Assembly: GCF_023715535.1 (NCBI RefSeq)
Contig: NZ_JAMBOI010000013.1
Span: 1 to 64,000, forward strand
Source: Sporosarcina luteola
GTDB lineage: Bacteria; Bacillota; Bacilli; Bacillales_A; Planococcaceae
Length of the DNA stretch: 64,000 bases
Direction of reading: 5' to 3'
How positions within the stretch are numbered: position 1 is the first letter of the stretch; every line of letters begins with the position of its first letter. The notes beneath the pieces are model-generated. The model worked only from the letters and a program-made list of their open reading frames with translations, was not told where the DNA came from and made no database searches. Positions 24,511-33,069 of this stretch are shown here, piece after piece. The position numbers were made by a program, and so were the translations under genes.

Positions 24511-24550
24511 AAAGCCCCCGGAAACCGATTTCTCGGTTCCGAGGGCTTTT
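24511..24550. terminator. bidirectional terminator
   Basis: AAAGCCC..CGGAA.CCGA and TCGG.TTCCG.GGGCTTTT form a long stem between the convergent aspA and symporter genes. Confidence 0.85.
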
Positions 24551-24564
24551 CCTATTTTATAAAA

Positions 24565-26112
24565 TTATCCTTCCGCACCACGATAGCCAGTTTCCGCTTT
24601 GAAACGGACTTCCGCATAAGCGACTTCCGCAGCTTCGTGGCGTTTCGCACCGATATATGTGCCGACGATGGCAGCAAGGAACCCGGCCGGAATGGAGATG
24701 ATTGCCGGATTGACGAACGGGAAGAGCGGTTCGCCTACGAAGAATGCAGCACCTTCGACCGGATTGATGACGTTCGGGCTGACCGCGACGAGTACGAGGG
24801 CGGTGATGAGCCCCGTCAGCATCGATGCAACCGCGCCTGTCGTATTGAATTTGCGCCAGTAAATCGTGAACAGGATTGTCGGAACGTTCGCTGACGCGGC
24901 GATACAGAATGCGAGCGAGACGAGGAACGCGACATTGAGCTTTTCAGATCCGAGCGCAAGCAAGATGGAAACGACAGAGACACCGATTGCTGCCATCCGG
25001 GCTGCAAACACTTGCTGTTTTTCCGTCACTTTTCCTTTTTTGATGATTTCCGCGTAAAGGTCATGTGCGATTGCCGATGCGCCGGACAGCACGAGACCTG
25101 CAACGACTGCGAGAATTGTAGCAAATGCAACAGCGGCGACGAATGATTCAAGCGGATCCCCACCGAGTACCCCTGCTAGCATTGGAGCGGCCATATTGCC
25201 TGCCTTATTTTCCGCGATAATCGCATCTGCACCGACGAATTTAGCGGCACCGAACCCAAGGAAAATCGTCATGACGTAGAAAATACCGATGATCCACACT
25301 GCGTACACGACGGAAGAACGCGCTGTTTTTGCGTCTTTAACCGTAAAGAAGCGCATGAGGATGTGTGGCAGTCCTGCAGTTCCGAGAACGAGTGCGAGTA
25401 ACACTGAAATGAGCCCGATCGGATCTTTATAGACGACACCGGAATGGAGATACGATTCCCCGTGTACCGTTGCTGTCCGCATGACATCGAACATACCGAT
25501 GAAGTTAAAATTGAATTTCATAAGAACGAGGAATGAAATAACAATTGTCCCAACCATCAGCAAAATCGCCTTGATGATCTGCACCCAACTCGTCGCAGTC
25601 ATTCCACCGAATAGAACATAAACCAACATCATCACGCCGACAATAAGAACTGAAATCCAGTATTCAATGCCGAAGAGCAGCTTGATGAGCGCGCCTGCTC
25701 CGACCAGCTGTGCAAGCATATAGAAAAGGACGATCGTGATCGTATTAAGTGCAGCAGCCCCACGGACTTTCTTAGCTCCGAAACGCGAACCGATCATATC
25801 GGCCATCGTGTACTTCCCAAGATTCCGAAGCGGTTCCGCGATTAAAAATAGAACGACCAGATAAGCGGTCAACCAGCCGACACTGTAATAGAAGCCGTCA
25901 AAGCCGTTCAGTGAAATGGCTCCGGCAATCCCTAGGAATGAGGCAGCTGATAAATAGTCCCCTGCAATGGCCATCCCGTTCTGCCAACCTGTCAGCGATC
26001 CGCCAGCCGTGTAAAACTCACTAGCTGTACGCGTCTGTTTAGCTGCCCAATAGGTGATGTATAGCGTTAAAGCGATAACTGCAAAAAAGATTGAATAGGA
26101 CCAAAAACTCAT
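24565..26112 (-). CDS. sodium:solute symporter, acetate permease ActP/YwcA type
   Basis: The product (515 residues) has about 13 hydrophobic helices and belongs to the SSS family. EFYTAGGSLTGWQNGMAIA and DYLSAASFLGIAGA near the N-terminus match the ActP (cation/acetate) branch. It is the second gene of an operon with a DUF485 protein 14 bases upstream, the constant partner of ActP-type symporters. In the cell membrane it would import acetate or a related monocarboxylate with Na+ or H+. Confidence 0.9.
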   Translation of the reverse strand: MSFWSYSIFFAVIALTLYITYWAAKQTRTASEFYTAGGSLTGWQNGMAIAGDYLSAASFLGIAGAISLNGFDGFYYSVGWLTAYLVVLFLIAEPLRNLGKYTMADMIGSRFGAKKVRGAAALNTITIVLFYMLAQLVGAGALIKLLFGIEYWISVLIVGVMMLVYVLFGGMTATSWVQIIKAILLMVGTIVISFLVLMKFNFNFIGMFDVMRTATVHGESYLHSGVVYKDPIGLISVLLALVLGTAGLPHILMRFFTVKDAKTARSSVVYAVWIIGIFYVMTIFLGFGAAKFVGADAIIAENKAGNMAAPMLAGVLGGDPLESFVAAVAFATILAVVAGLVLSGASAIAHDLYAEIIKKGKVTEKQQVFAARMAAIGVSVVSILLALGSEKLNVAFLVSLAFCIAASANVPTILFTIYWRKFNTTGAVASMLTGLITALVLVAVSPNVINPVEGAAFFVGEPLFPFVNPAIISIPAGFLAAIVGTYIGAKRHEAAEVAYAEVRFKAETGYRGAEG

Positions 26113-26126
26113 GATTGATTCCCCCC

Positions 26127-26489
26127 TTATTTCCGAACGTGTTTACCGAGCAAATGCTCGACGTCTTTATCGAATGATCTAGCCTTTTTTACATAAATCT
26201 GTGTAAGCACCCAAACCATGACGAACATTCCAAAAGCATAGACCCACGTCCACGTCATCCAGCCGATCGCCCGCGCTTCAAGGATTGACGTATACCCCGT
26301 CAAAATCGGAAGCATTAAATAGATCGCAAAAAAAGCGATGACATAAGGCCTGAAAAAGTGCTTCTTCTTTTTCACAAGCTGCTTGAACTCATCCGTTTCG
26401 ATGAGCCGTTCATAATCGAGCTGACCGTCCGTCAACAGCGTCCCTTTCCGATTTTTAGGCGTCTGCGCGTTCTTCATCTTCACTGTCAT
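26127..26489 (-). CDS. DUF485 membrane protein, partner of the symporter
   Basis: This 120-residue protein has the DUF485 layout: a basic N-terminus, DEFKQLVKKKKHFFRPYVIAF with the first helix, a second helix (WMTWTWVYAFGMFVMVW) and a terminal YVKKARSFDKDVEHLL. DUF485 genes nearly always precede actP-like symporters; they are thought to be accessory subunits. GGGGATGAAGGA precedes the ATG. The 250-bp region upstream (26490-26705) shows no gene. Confidence 0.88.
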   Translation of the reverse strand: MTVKMKNAQTPKNRKGTLLTDGQLDYERLIETDEFKQLVKKKKHFFRPYVIAFFAIYLMLPILTGYTSILEARAIGWMTWTWVYAFGMFVMVWVLTQIYVKKARSFDKDVEHLLGKHVRK

Positions 26490-26705
26490 TCCTTCATCCC
26501 CTTTGCCGCTAAATGTACGCCATGCTGAAGCTTACATGAGCTGATCCCCATATCAACCCTGACTAGTTTGGAAGACTTCCAACATGCCATATTGTACAAC
26601 GTAACAAAGTAACAGAAAATAATCAATATTATATTTATAAAACTGTTGGAAAAATCGAATAATGAGTAAAAGGTAACAAATTGGGATGGCGAGCTGAACA
26701 GAAAA

Positions 26706-26740
26706 AATCCATCCTTGAGCAGATCCTCAAAGGATGGATT
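26706..26740. terminator. terminator of the VOC-family gene
   Basis: AATCCATCCTT.GAG and CTC.AAAGGATGGATT pair; on the minus strand the stem is followed by TTTTTTC. Confidence 0.75.
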
Positions 26741-26760
26741 GTGTTTAGTTAGTAGTGTTT

Positions 26761-27141
26761 TTATGGGCGATTCACATGTTGATCTACAAGGATTAGATTG
26801 CCATCGGGATCTTCAAGTGTGAAATGCGCAACACCGTCACTAGCTTCATCCGCCTCGGTCAACAGGTGAACCTCTTTCTCTTTCAGCTGCTTTTGAAGGT
26901 CTCTGACATCCGTAAATGAATCGAGGTTTTCGGCGTTTTGATTCCAACCAGGATTAAATGTAAGAATGTTTTTTTCGAACATTCCTTGGAAGAGACCGAT
27001 GATCGTATCTTCATTTTTCATAATGAGCCAGTTCTGATTTATGTCTCCTCCGAACGAATCGAATCCAAGGTTTTCGTAAAATGATTTCGATGCGTGAATG
27101 TCTTTCACGTTCAAACTTACAGAGAATGCTCCGAGTTTCAT
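26761..27141 (-). CDS. VOC family (glyoxalase/bleomycin-resistance fold) protein
   Basis: The 126-residue protein shows the paired beta-alpha-beta modules of the vicinal oxygen chelate fold: [21 protein letters not shown] at the start and [17 protein letters not shown] at the end. Family members include glyoxalase I and antibiotic-binding proteins; residues for metal binding are partly present (Glu/His in the C-terminal module) and the exact role is unknown. AGGGGGAAGAAAAC precedes the ATG. Monocistronic. Confidence 0.85.
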   Translation of the reverse strand: MKLGAFSVSLNVKDIHASKSFYENLGFDSFGGDINQNWLIMKNEDTIIGLFQGMFEKNILTFNPGWNQNAENLDSFTDVRDLQKQLKEKEVHLLTEADEASDGVAHFTLEDPDGNLILVDQHVNRP

Positions 27142-27326
27142 GTTTTCTTCCCCCTCATGCGTTTTAAAAATTCAGACGTTTCCAGTTGAGTATAAAGGAG
27201 TATTTTGCAATAAACAATAATTCATTGAGAATTTGATTGCCAAAAAAGCAGTGTTGGGTCCGTCATACACATAGGATTTCCGTTTTTGGACAATCTAACA
27301 AGAAAATATCGGATGAGGGGATGTTT

Positions 27327-28862
27327 ATGCAAATAGAATGGTCGTCCGATTGGAAAGAAGGCTTTGTTGAACGGTTGGAGAATCGCAGAGCTTGGGATAA
27401 TTGGACGTTGTATAAGATGTGCTATGACGTTGAAAAAGCGAAATTGATTACAGACTTCGACGGCCTACAATGTCCAAAATACTTGCCTGAACTGAAGCCT
27501 TTTCCTCATCAGTTGGAGGCGGCAGAGACGGTCATCGAGCGGATGAACGGGAAAGCGATTCTTGCGGACGAAGTAGGTCTCGGGAAGACAATTCAAGCCG
27601 GGTTGATTCTGAAAGAATATCTCATTCGTGGCCTTGTCAAAAAAGCGCTGATCCTCGTTCCCGCATCACTTGTGAATCAATGGATCGAGGAACTGAATCA
27701 AAAATTTCATATACCAGTGATCCAATATAAAAAAGCCTATGATTTAAACTACTGCAATATCGTCATTGCCAGCATTGATATGGCGAAGAGAAGTCCTCAT
27801 AAGGAAAATCTTTATGATCAGGATTTTGATTTAATTATCATCGATGAGGCACATAAATTAAAGAATCCGAAAACGAAAAACTATGAGTTCGTACAAAACC
27901 TGAAGAAAAAGTTCTGCCTGCTATTAACAGCTACACCGATTCAAAATGATGTGTTTGAGCTGTTCAATTTGATTTCTTTATTAAAACCAGGGCATCTCGG
28001 CAATTTCGAGACATTCCAATCCGTGTTTTCCGCGAGCAAGCATAATGTGGAAGAGGATGAGTTCCTGAAGGAATTGATCAACCAAGTGATGGTGAGAAAT
28101 TCAAGGCATGATACGGGCATCGAATGGACGAGTCGTCGTGTGCAAATCATTCCGCTCGAGTTCAGCGATGAGGAAAAAGAAGTGTACGACATGATTTCAG
28201 AGCTGAAAAACGTGTCCACCGTCTTCTCGGGTGCATTCTCGATGATCACATTGCAAAAGGAAATTTGCAGCAGTAAAGAAGCGGCCTACCTGACGTTGAA
28301 TGAAATGCGGAAGAAGTGTACGCAGCCGGACGAAGTTGAGTATACAGAGGAACTGCTGCGGAAGTTAGCTGCACTTAAGGTCAACACGAAAGCGGAAAAG
28401 GCGTATGAAATCATTACGCAAGCGAACGGAGAGAAGGTCATTATTTTCACGGAGTACCGGGCAAGCCAAACCTATTTAATGAACTATCTATATGAAAAGG
28501 GCATTGTCAGCGTTCCGTTTAATGGGCAATTCAGCAAGAGTAAACGTGAGTGGATGAAGCAATTGTTCAAGGAAAAGGCACAGGTATTGATTGCCACGGA
28601 ATCTGGGAGTGAAGGGATCAACCTTCAATTTTGCCATCATGTGATCAATTATGATTTGCCGTGGAATCCGATGAAATTGGAACAACGGATCGGCCGTGTC
28701 CATCGGTTGGGGCAAGAGCATGATGTTAATATATACAATTTGGCAATCAAACATACAATTGAGGACCATATATTGGAGCTGCTGAATGTGAAAATCGGTG
28801 TCTTTGAAAAAGTTGTCGGTGAGTTGGATGATATTTTAACCGCATATAAAATGTCTATTTAG
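27327..28862 (+). CDS. yqhH: SNF2-family DNA/RNA helicase, YqhH-like
   Basis: The 511-residue product has the SNF2 helicase motifs: I (DEVGLGKTIQAG), II (DEAHKLKN), III (LTATPIQND), V (ATESGSEGINLQ) and VI (EQRIGRVHRLGQ). It resembles RapA/HepA-type ATPases and, with yqhG next to it, the YqhH of Bacillus. ATG 27327 is chosen because GAGGGG lies at the right distance; the frame to 27237 has no site. DNA target and role are not known. It is 17 bases before yqhG, so the two form an operon. Confidence 0.92.
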   Translation: MQIEWSSDWKEGFVERLENRRAWDNWTLYKMCYDVEKAKLITDFDGLQCPKYLPELKPFPHQLEAAETVIERMNGKAILADEVGLGKTIQAGLILKEYLIRGLVKKALILVPASLVNQWIEELNQKFHIPVIQYKKAYDLNYCNIVIASIDMAKRSPHKENLYDQDFDLIIIDEAHKLKNPKTKNYEFVQNLKKKFCLLLTATPIQNDVFELFNLISLLKPGHLGNFETFQSVFSASKHNVEEDEFLKELINQVMVRNSRHDTGIEWTSRRVQIIPLEFSDEEKEVYDMISELKNVSTVFSGAFSMITLQKEICSSKEAAYLTLNEMRKKCTQPDEVEYTEELLRKLAALKVNTKAEKAYEIITQANGEKVIIFTEYRASQTYLMNYLYEKGIVSVPFNGQFSKSKREWMKQLFKEKAQVLIATESGSEGINLQFCHHVINYDLPWNPMKLEQRIGRVHRLGQEHDVNIYNLAIKHTIEDHILELLNVKIGVFEKVVGELDDILTAYKMSI

Positions 28863-28879
28863 ATGCAAGGAGGTTACGT

Positions 28880-29671
28880 ATGTACCCGCAGCAGATTCAT
28901 CAATACGTACGACGGTTCTTCATTGAGAACAATTGCCCCATCTTGCATGAGAATGAGCATTTCGTTAACGTTCAATTAACGATTGAGATGGATAAAAAAA
29001 TAATGAATCGGCCGTTTTATTGGAAGTATGTAGAGAGCACGGGAGCCGAGCCGACTCCTGCCCAACTGACATTGATCACCGATAAAAACAGGCTGACGGA
29101 GAGCATTGCGGGGGAGGTCGTCCACTACGGATCCCCCCGTCTCAGTCAACTGTTCCGAGTGACGAATGAGCTCGGTTCATTCGTGCAGATGTATGAGAAA
29201 CCGCCCGCGGCTCAAGTTCCTGCGCAGATCATCTTGACGCCTTGGGTAGGGGTGAATTATAAAATAACGTATTCCAGCCACCGCACACAGGAAACCCTTT
29301 ATTCACTGGGCATTAACTTGATGACCGGGATGATTATAAACGGTTTTCAGGAATCAATCAGCGGTCTGGATCTGGAGAGTGCGATATCTGCAAACACATT
29401 CCACTTGCCGTATACGATTAAACCCCTCCGCGCCTTGGAACGATTGGACGCGGTAATTGAAAATCAAATAAAGCAAGACGATCATACATGGGCGGAAGAG
29501 GCGCAAGTACGGCAACAACGGGACATTCGCGTGTTGGATTATTTCTACGAAGGAATTGAAGATAAGCCCGAAACATACGAGAGCGAGAAAAAAGCGATCG
29601 AAGAACAATATAAAACCAAAATCCGAGTCGAAATCATCAACGGTGGACTGTTTTACCTAAGATCTATTTGA
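28880..29671 (+). CDS. yqhG: YqhG family protein, unknown function
   Basis: The protein (263 residues) matches the YqhG family (MYPQQIHQYVRRFF, FYWKYVESTGAEP, LGSFVQMYEK, INGGLFYLRSI). The family has no known function but is found beside the SNF2 helicase YqhH. AGGAGGTTACGT precedes the ATG. The HYGSPRLSQ segment is conserved in the family as I recall it. Confidence 0.9.
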   Translation: MYPQQIHQYVRRFFIENNCPILHENEHFVNVQLTIEMDKKIMNRPFYWKYVESTGAEPTPAQLTLITDKNRLTESIAGEVVHYGSPRLSQLFRVTNELGSFVQMYEKPPAAQVPAQIILTPWVGVNYKITYSSHRTQETLYSLGINLMTGMIINGFQESISGLDLESAISANTFHLPYTIKPLRALERLDAVIENQIKQDDHTWAEEAQVRQQRDIRVLDYFYEGIEDKPETYESEKKAIEEQYKTKIRVEIINGGLFYLRSI

Positions 29672-29704
29672 CGAGCTGGGCCGATAAAATGAGCGGGGAT
29701 GAGC

Positions 29705-29852
29705 GGTGCCTGTGCAGCACACAATTCAGATTATTAACTACAATTGTATAATTGAATTGTGTGAATGCTGATTGGATGCGGTTTGTTCGAAGTTAGAGTG
29801 CATAAAACAATCAGCGTCTCGAATAGTCATAAATGTGTGTTACACAGGCACC
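29705..29852. repeat. dispersed 146-bp repeat, copy 1
   Basis: The left end GGTGCCTGTGCAGCACAC (29705-29722) and right end (29835-29852) are inverted repeats matching at 16 of 18 positions. The inner arms carry attcagattattaactac and gtcataaatgtg as in the other copies. No strong hairpin is seen in the middle of this copy. Confidence 0.8.
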
Positions 29853-29904
29853 GACACAATTTCTTTGTTAAGCTATATGTAGCAATGTAAAGGAGTGGAG
29901 ATAG

Positions 29905-31155
29905 ATGAAAAAGTTTATTAACGCGACTATATATGGAGATCCGGAATCTCATGAGATTTTAGTAGAGGATAAGAAATTCAAAGCGATAGGCAATGATTTG
30001 GGCGATGCTGATGAAGTGATTGATTTAGAGGGCCGTTTAGTTCTGCCGCCTTATGTAGATCCTCATTTGCACTTGGATTACATCTTTTCAGGTCTCGGCG
30101 AAGGGAATGCCAATGTGTCTGGGACGTTGTTCGAAGGGATTCAGCGTTGGAGCGATAATAAGAAATCATTGACGGAAGAGCTCGTGCGTGAGCGTGCGAT
30201 GAAAGGGATTCAAAAAGAGGTTAGCAAAGGGGTTCAATTTATTCGTACGCATGTCGATATTACGGATCCTAATTTGACAGGGATGAAGGCTTTACTGAAA
30301 CTTCGTGAGGAATTAAAAGATATCGTCACTCTACAACTTGTTGCATTTCCTCAAGAAGGATTCTTCCGCTACAAAGGTGCGGAGCAGTTAATGGAAGAGG
30401 CGCTTAAAATGGGGGCGGACGTCGCAGGAGGAATCCCTCACTTTGAAATCTCCTATGAGCATGGCGTGGAATCATTGAAGCGTATTGTCGATATGGCAAT
30501 AAAATATGATGTGATGATTGATATTCACTGTGATGAAAACGACGATCCGAATAGCCGATTTTTAGAAGTGCTGAATGCGCTTGTGATGGAAAAAGATTAT
30601 GGAGAATATACAACGGCAAGCCATACAACGAGCTTTGGTTCTGTTGAAAACAGCTATGCGAATAAAATGCTAGGTTTATTTAGAGAGTCAAAAATCAACT
30701 TCATTTCTTGCCCGACTGAGAATGCTCACTTACAAGGACGCGGCGACAGCTATCCGAAACGCCGCGGCTTAACACGAGTCAAAGAGTTATTGGCGAATGG
30801 AAATAATGTGGCGTTCGCTCAAGATTCCATCGCGGATTACTGGTATCCATTAGGGAATGGAAACATGATGAACATTCTCGACAACGGAATTCATTTAGCA
30901 CATTATACGCATATCGATGAAATCAATAAAGCGCTCGATTTGATTACATATAACGGGGCTAACGTTATGAGAGTTAACGATGAGTATGGAATCGAAGCAG
31001 GGAAGCCGGCTAACTTTATCGTGTTGGATGCACAAGATGCGTATGAAGCGATTCGTGAACGAGCGGAAGTACTCATCTCCATCCGGAATGGGGATTATCT
31101 GTTTAAACGTGAGCCGCGGAAAAATGAGATCGAAATTGATTTCCTGAAACAATAA
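29905..31155 (+). CDS. codA: cytosine deaminase-like amidohydrolase
   Basis: The 416-residue protein is a member of the amidohydrolase superfamily close to E. coli cytosine deaminase, which converts cytosine to uracil. HLHLD near residue 54 carries the first metal ligands, HCDEND (about 206) and TTASHTTSFGS (about 228) the middle ones, and AQDSIADYWYPLGNGNM (about 303) the catalytic Asp of the CodA type. Isoguanine or ammeline deamination cannot be excluded. AAAGGAGTGGAGAT precedes the ATG. It stands alone downstream of repeat copy 1. Confidence 0.85.
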   Translation: MKKFINATIYGDPESHEILVEDKKFKAIGNDLGDADEVIDLEGRLVLPPYVDPHLHLDYIFSGLGEGNANVSGTLFEGIQRWSDNKKSLTEELVRERAMKGIQKEVSKGVQFIRTHVDITDPNLTGMKALLKLREELKDIVTLQLVAFPQEGFFRYKGAEQLMEEALKMGADVAGGIPHFEISYEHGVESLKRIVDMAIKYDVMIDIHCDENDDPNSRFLEVLNALVMEKDYGEYTTASHTTSFGSVENSYANKMLGLFRESKINFISCPTENAHLQGRGDSYPKRRGLTRVKELLANGNNVAFAQDSIADYWYPLGNGNMMNILDNGIHLAHYTHIDEINKALDLITYNGANVMRVNDEYGIEAGKPANFIVLDAQDAYEAIRERAEVLISIRNGDYLFKREPRKNEIEIDFLKQ

Positions 31156-31238
31156 AGCGTTTACTCCCCTCTGCGCAGTATTGGCGAGGGGATTTTCCTA
31201 ATTGACTGATGGCGCGTACAAAGGACTTTCCTGCGTTA

Positions 31239-31245
31239 TGTCGAA
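31239..31245 (+). promoter_or_regulatory. possible Spo0A box
   Basis: TGTCGAA is the consensus 0A box for Spo0A. An AAAGGACTTT word lies 19 bases upstream; the same pair occurs at 48671/48691. Short motif, so chance is possible. Confidence 0.3.
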
Positions 31246-31296
31246 TTAGTGGATGAGATAATCATAGTCAAAATTGAACAATGGGAGGCATACATA

Positions 31297-31926
31297 ATGG
31301 ATCGAGAAGAATCGCGAAGGCTACAATTCCAGGTTCCGGACCTTCGTAAAAAGGAATTGCGGTCAAAACTGACAGCTTCAGAACAGCAGGAATTGGATAA
31401 AGGGAGAGCCATCATGGCTGAAGAATACCCGAATCGCACAACTGAGCAATATGCGGATAAGGTCAGATTAATGGCCATAAGAAACTTCACAATCAAAGAC
31501 ACGACACGCAAAGAATCGCTTTTTCAAAAGCTGTTCAAAGAGGTAAATCCTAAAGAATACAGACTTCAGTTCCCGAACGAGGAGGATGATGTGGCGGAGT
31601 ATAATTTTCCTTTCACATTCGGCCTTGACCTCCGTCAATTGATGGAAGATGTCGGGCTCGAAATGGATTGGCCGAAAATGTTGCCGGTCGATGACGGCAT
31701 GTGCCACACAGATCCGTTGGAAGAGGATGACAAGGAGTGGTTTGAAGCTTTTCCGGACCCAGCTTGGTGCGCCTTAAAACTGCAGGAGGCACAAAAACTG
31801 GAGGAGAAAGCCGCTGCTCATAGTGAAGAGATGGTGCAGGCGATTCAGTGGATCAAGAGACACTGGGAGAATGGCTATAAAATCTACGCGGACATCGATC
31901 CTTGGGAAGAGGACGATTTCGATTGA
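31297..31926 (+). CDS. hypothetical protein, unknown family
   Basis: This 209-residue protein is acidic and soluble, with a helical N-terminus (SRRLQFQVPDLRKKELRSKL) and alternating helices to the end (WENGYKIYADIDPWEEDDFD). ATG 31297 follows GGGAGGCATACATA; the longer frame has no site. No motif that I recognise. Upstream is a possible Spo0A box at 31239. Confidence 0.6.
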   Translation: MDREESRRLQFQVPDLRKKELRSKLTASEQQELDKGRAIMAEEYPNRTTEQYADKVRLMAIRNFTIKDTTRKESLFQKLFKEVNPKEYRLQFPNEEDDVAEYNFPFTFGLDLRQLMEDVGLEMDWPKMLPVDDGMCHTDPLEEDDKEWFEAFPDPAWCALKLQEAQKLEEKAAAHSEEMVQAIQWIKRHWENGYKIYADIDPWEEDDFD

Positions 31927-31932
31927 AAAAAG

Positions 31933-31962
31933 ACAGGGCATCCCGCTGACGGGGCGCCCTGT
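31933..31962. terminator. bidirectional terminator
   Basis: ACAGGGC..CCC and GGGG..GCCCTGT pair between convergent genes, with A and T runs flanking. Confidence 0.75.
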
Positions 31963-32008
31963 TTGTGATTCTACATTCAATTCCATCACGACACCAATTA
32001 CCAAGGAG

Positions 32009-32812
32009 TTAATCGGTTTTTTTACCTATATACATTATATGTTCAGCGAAACTAAGCAAATCCTCCCGTTCACATACCTGTTCAGCCAAATCCAACCAAG
32101 CGTTGATCACTTCGGGTTGGTGCTTGAGCAGTTCTGGCTCGCGAAGATATAAAAAACTTTCGATGTTAATTAAATGCAGTTTTTCAAGGTTGAAATGGTT
32201 GAAGAATGGAAGTACATTTTTAGGTGATATGAAAAAGTTGTCTGAAAACCCTTCTCCCGCAAAATCCTCTTCTTCCACTATTTTGTTTAGTTGTGCTTTT
32301 CGCTCATTATCTAAAATAAATTCAGGATTACGTATGAGGTAGTCCCAAACGAACGAATAAGAGGAGATGAAGGACACGAAGATAATCCCATTTGGCTTTA
32401 GTTTTTTCAAACATTCTTTGATTGTTTTGATTCTATCGTTTTCGCTTTTAAGGTGATACATCGGGCCCATGCACAGAACAAAATCAAATAGATTATCTTC
32501 GAATTCGGATAAATCGCGACTATCTGCTTGTATGCCCTTAAGAGGGAGACCAAATTCTTCTGCTTTATTTATTGCAAACTCTACATTGTTTTGCGATAGA
32601 TCAGCTAATGTTACATCGCAACCAAGTTCAGCAAGATATAAAGAATACTTCCCAGGGCCACCACCGAGGTCCAATACTTTATCTTCAGACATAATATAAC
32701 GATTTAAGAAGCGTTTGGTAAGTTCAAATTCAACTTTGTGGCGTTCTAGCCGTTCCCACTCATACTGTACTGTTACATCATAGAAATTCCTTACAACTTC
32801 TAAGCTATCCAT
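32009..32812 (-). CDS. class I SAM-dependent methyltransferase
   Basis: The 267-residue protein has a Rossmann methyltransferase core: motif I VLDLGGGPGKYSLYLAELG (residues about 45-63), the acidic end of beta 2 (VTLADLSQNNVEFA), QADSRDLSEFEDNLFDFVLC and MGPMYHLKSENDR, like small-molecule or ubiE-type enzymes. The substrate is unknown. AAAGGGGGATTGATCTAGC precedes the ATG. Upstream is a strong promoter (32917-32945) and, inside the leader, a terminator hairpin (32851-32890) that suggests attenuation. Confidence 0.85.
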   Translation of the reverse strand: MDSLEVVRNFYDVTVQYEWERLERHKVEFELTKRFLNRYIMSEDKVLDLGGGPGKYSLYLAELGCDVTLADLSQNNVEFAINKAEEFGLPLKGIQADSRDLSEFEDNLFDFVLCMGPMYHLKSENDRIKTIKECLKKLKPNGIIFVSFISSYSFVWDYLIRNPEFILDNERKAQLNKIVEEEDFAGEGFSDNFFISPKNVLPFFNHFNLEKLHLINIESFLYLREPELLKHQPEVINAWLDLAEQVCEREDLLSFAEHIMYIGKKTD

Positions 32813-32850
32813 GCTAGATCAATCCCCCTTTCTCATTCATTCAACAAAAA

Positions 32851-32890
32851 AACTCCCGCCTCCAAGAAATAATTCTTGAGGATGAGAGTT
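32851..32890 (-). terminator. leader terminator/attenuator upstream of the methyltransferase
   Basis: On the minus strand AACTCTCATCCTCAAGAA pairs with TTCTTGGAGGCGGGAGTT followed by seven T. It lies between the promoter and the gene start, 39 bases from the latter. A short frame starting ATGAAATATAAC runs through the hairpin. Confidence 0.65.
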
Positions 32891-32916
32891 ATATTTCATG
32901 GTGTATAGTATTTCCA

Positions 32917-32945
32917 ATTGTATATTCAATTTTAGGAACTGTCAA
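32917..32945 (-). promoter_or_regulatory. sigma-A promoter of the methyltransferase leader
   Basis: Minus strand: TTGACA (32940-32945), 17-base spacer, TACAAT (32917-32922). Confidence 0.65.
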
Positions 32946-33069
32946 TATACTCCTTGCTGGCTGAATTAAAATAGTCATAAAAGCGTAGCACCGAAACCCT
33001 TCAACCTGGATAGGAGTGAGGATTTATGAAACAATAACAGAAAGAAAAGTAGAAAGGGCGAATGCATTC

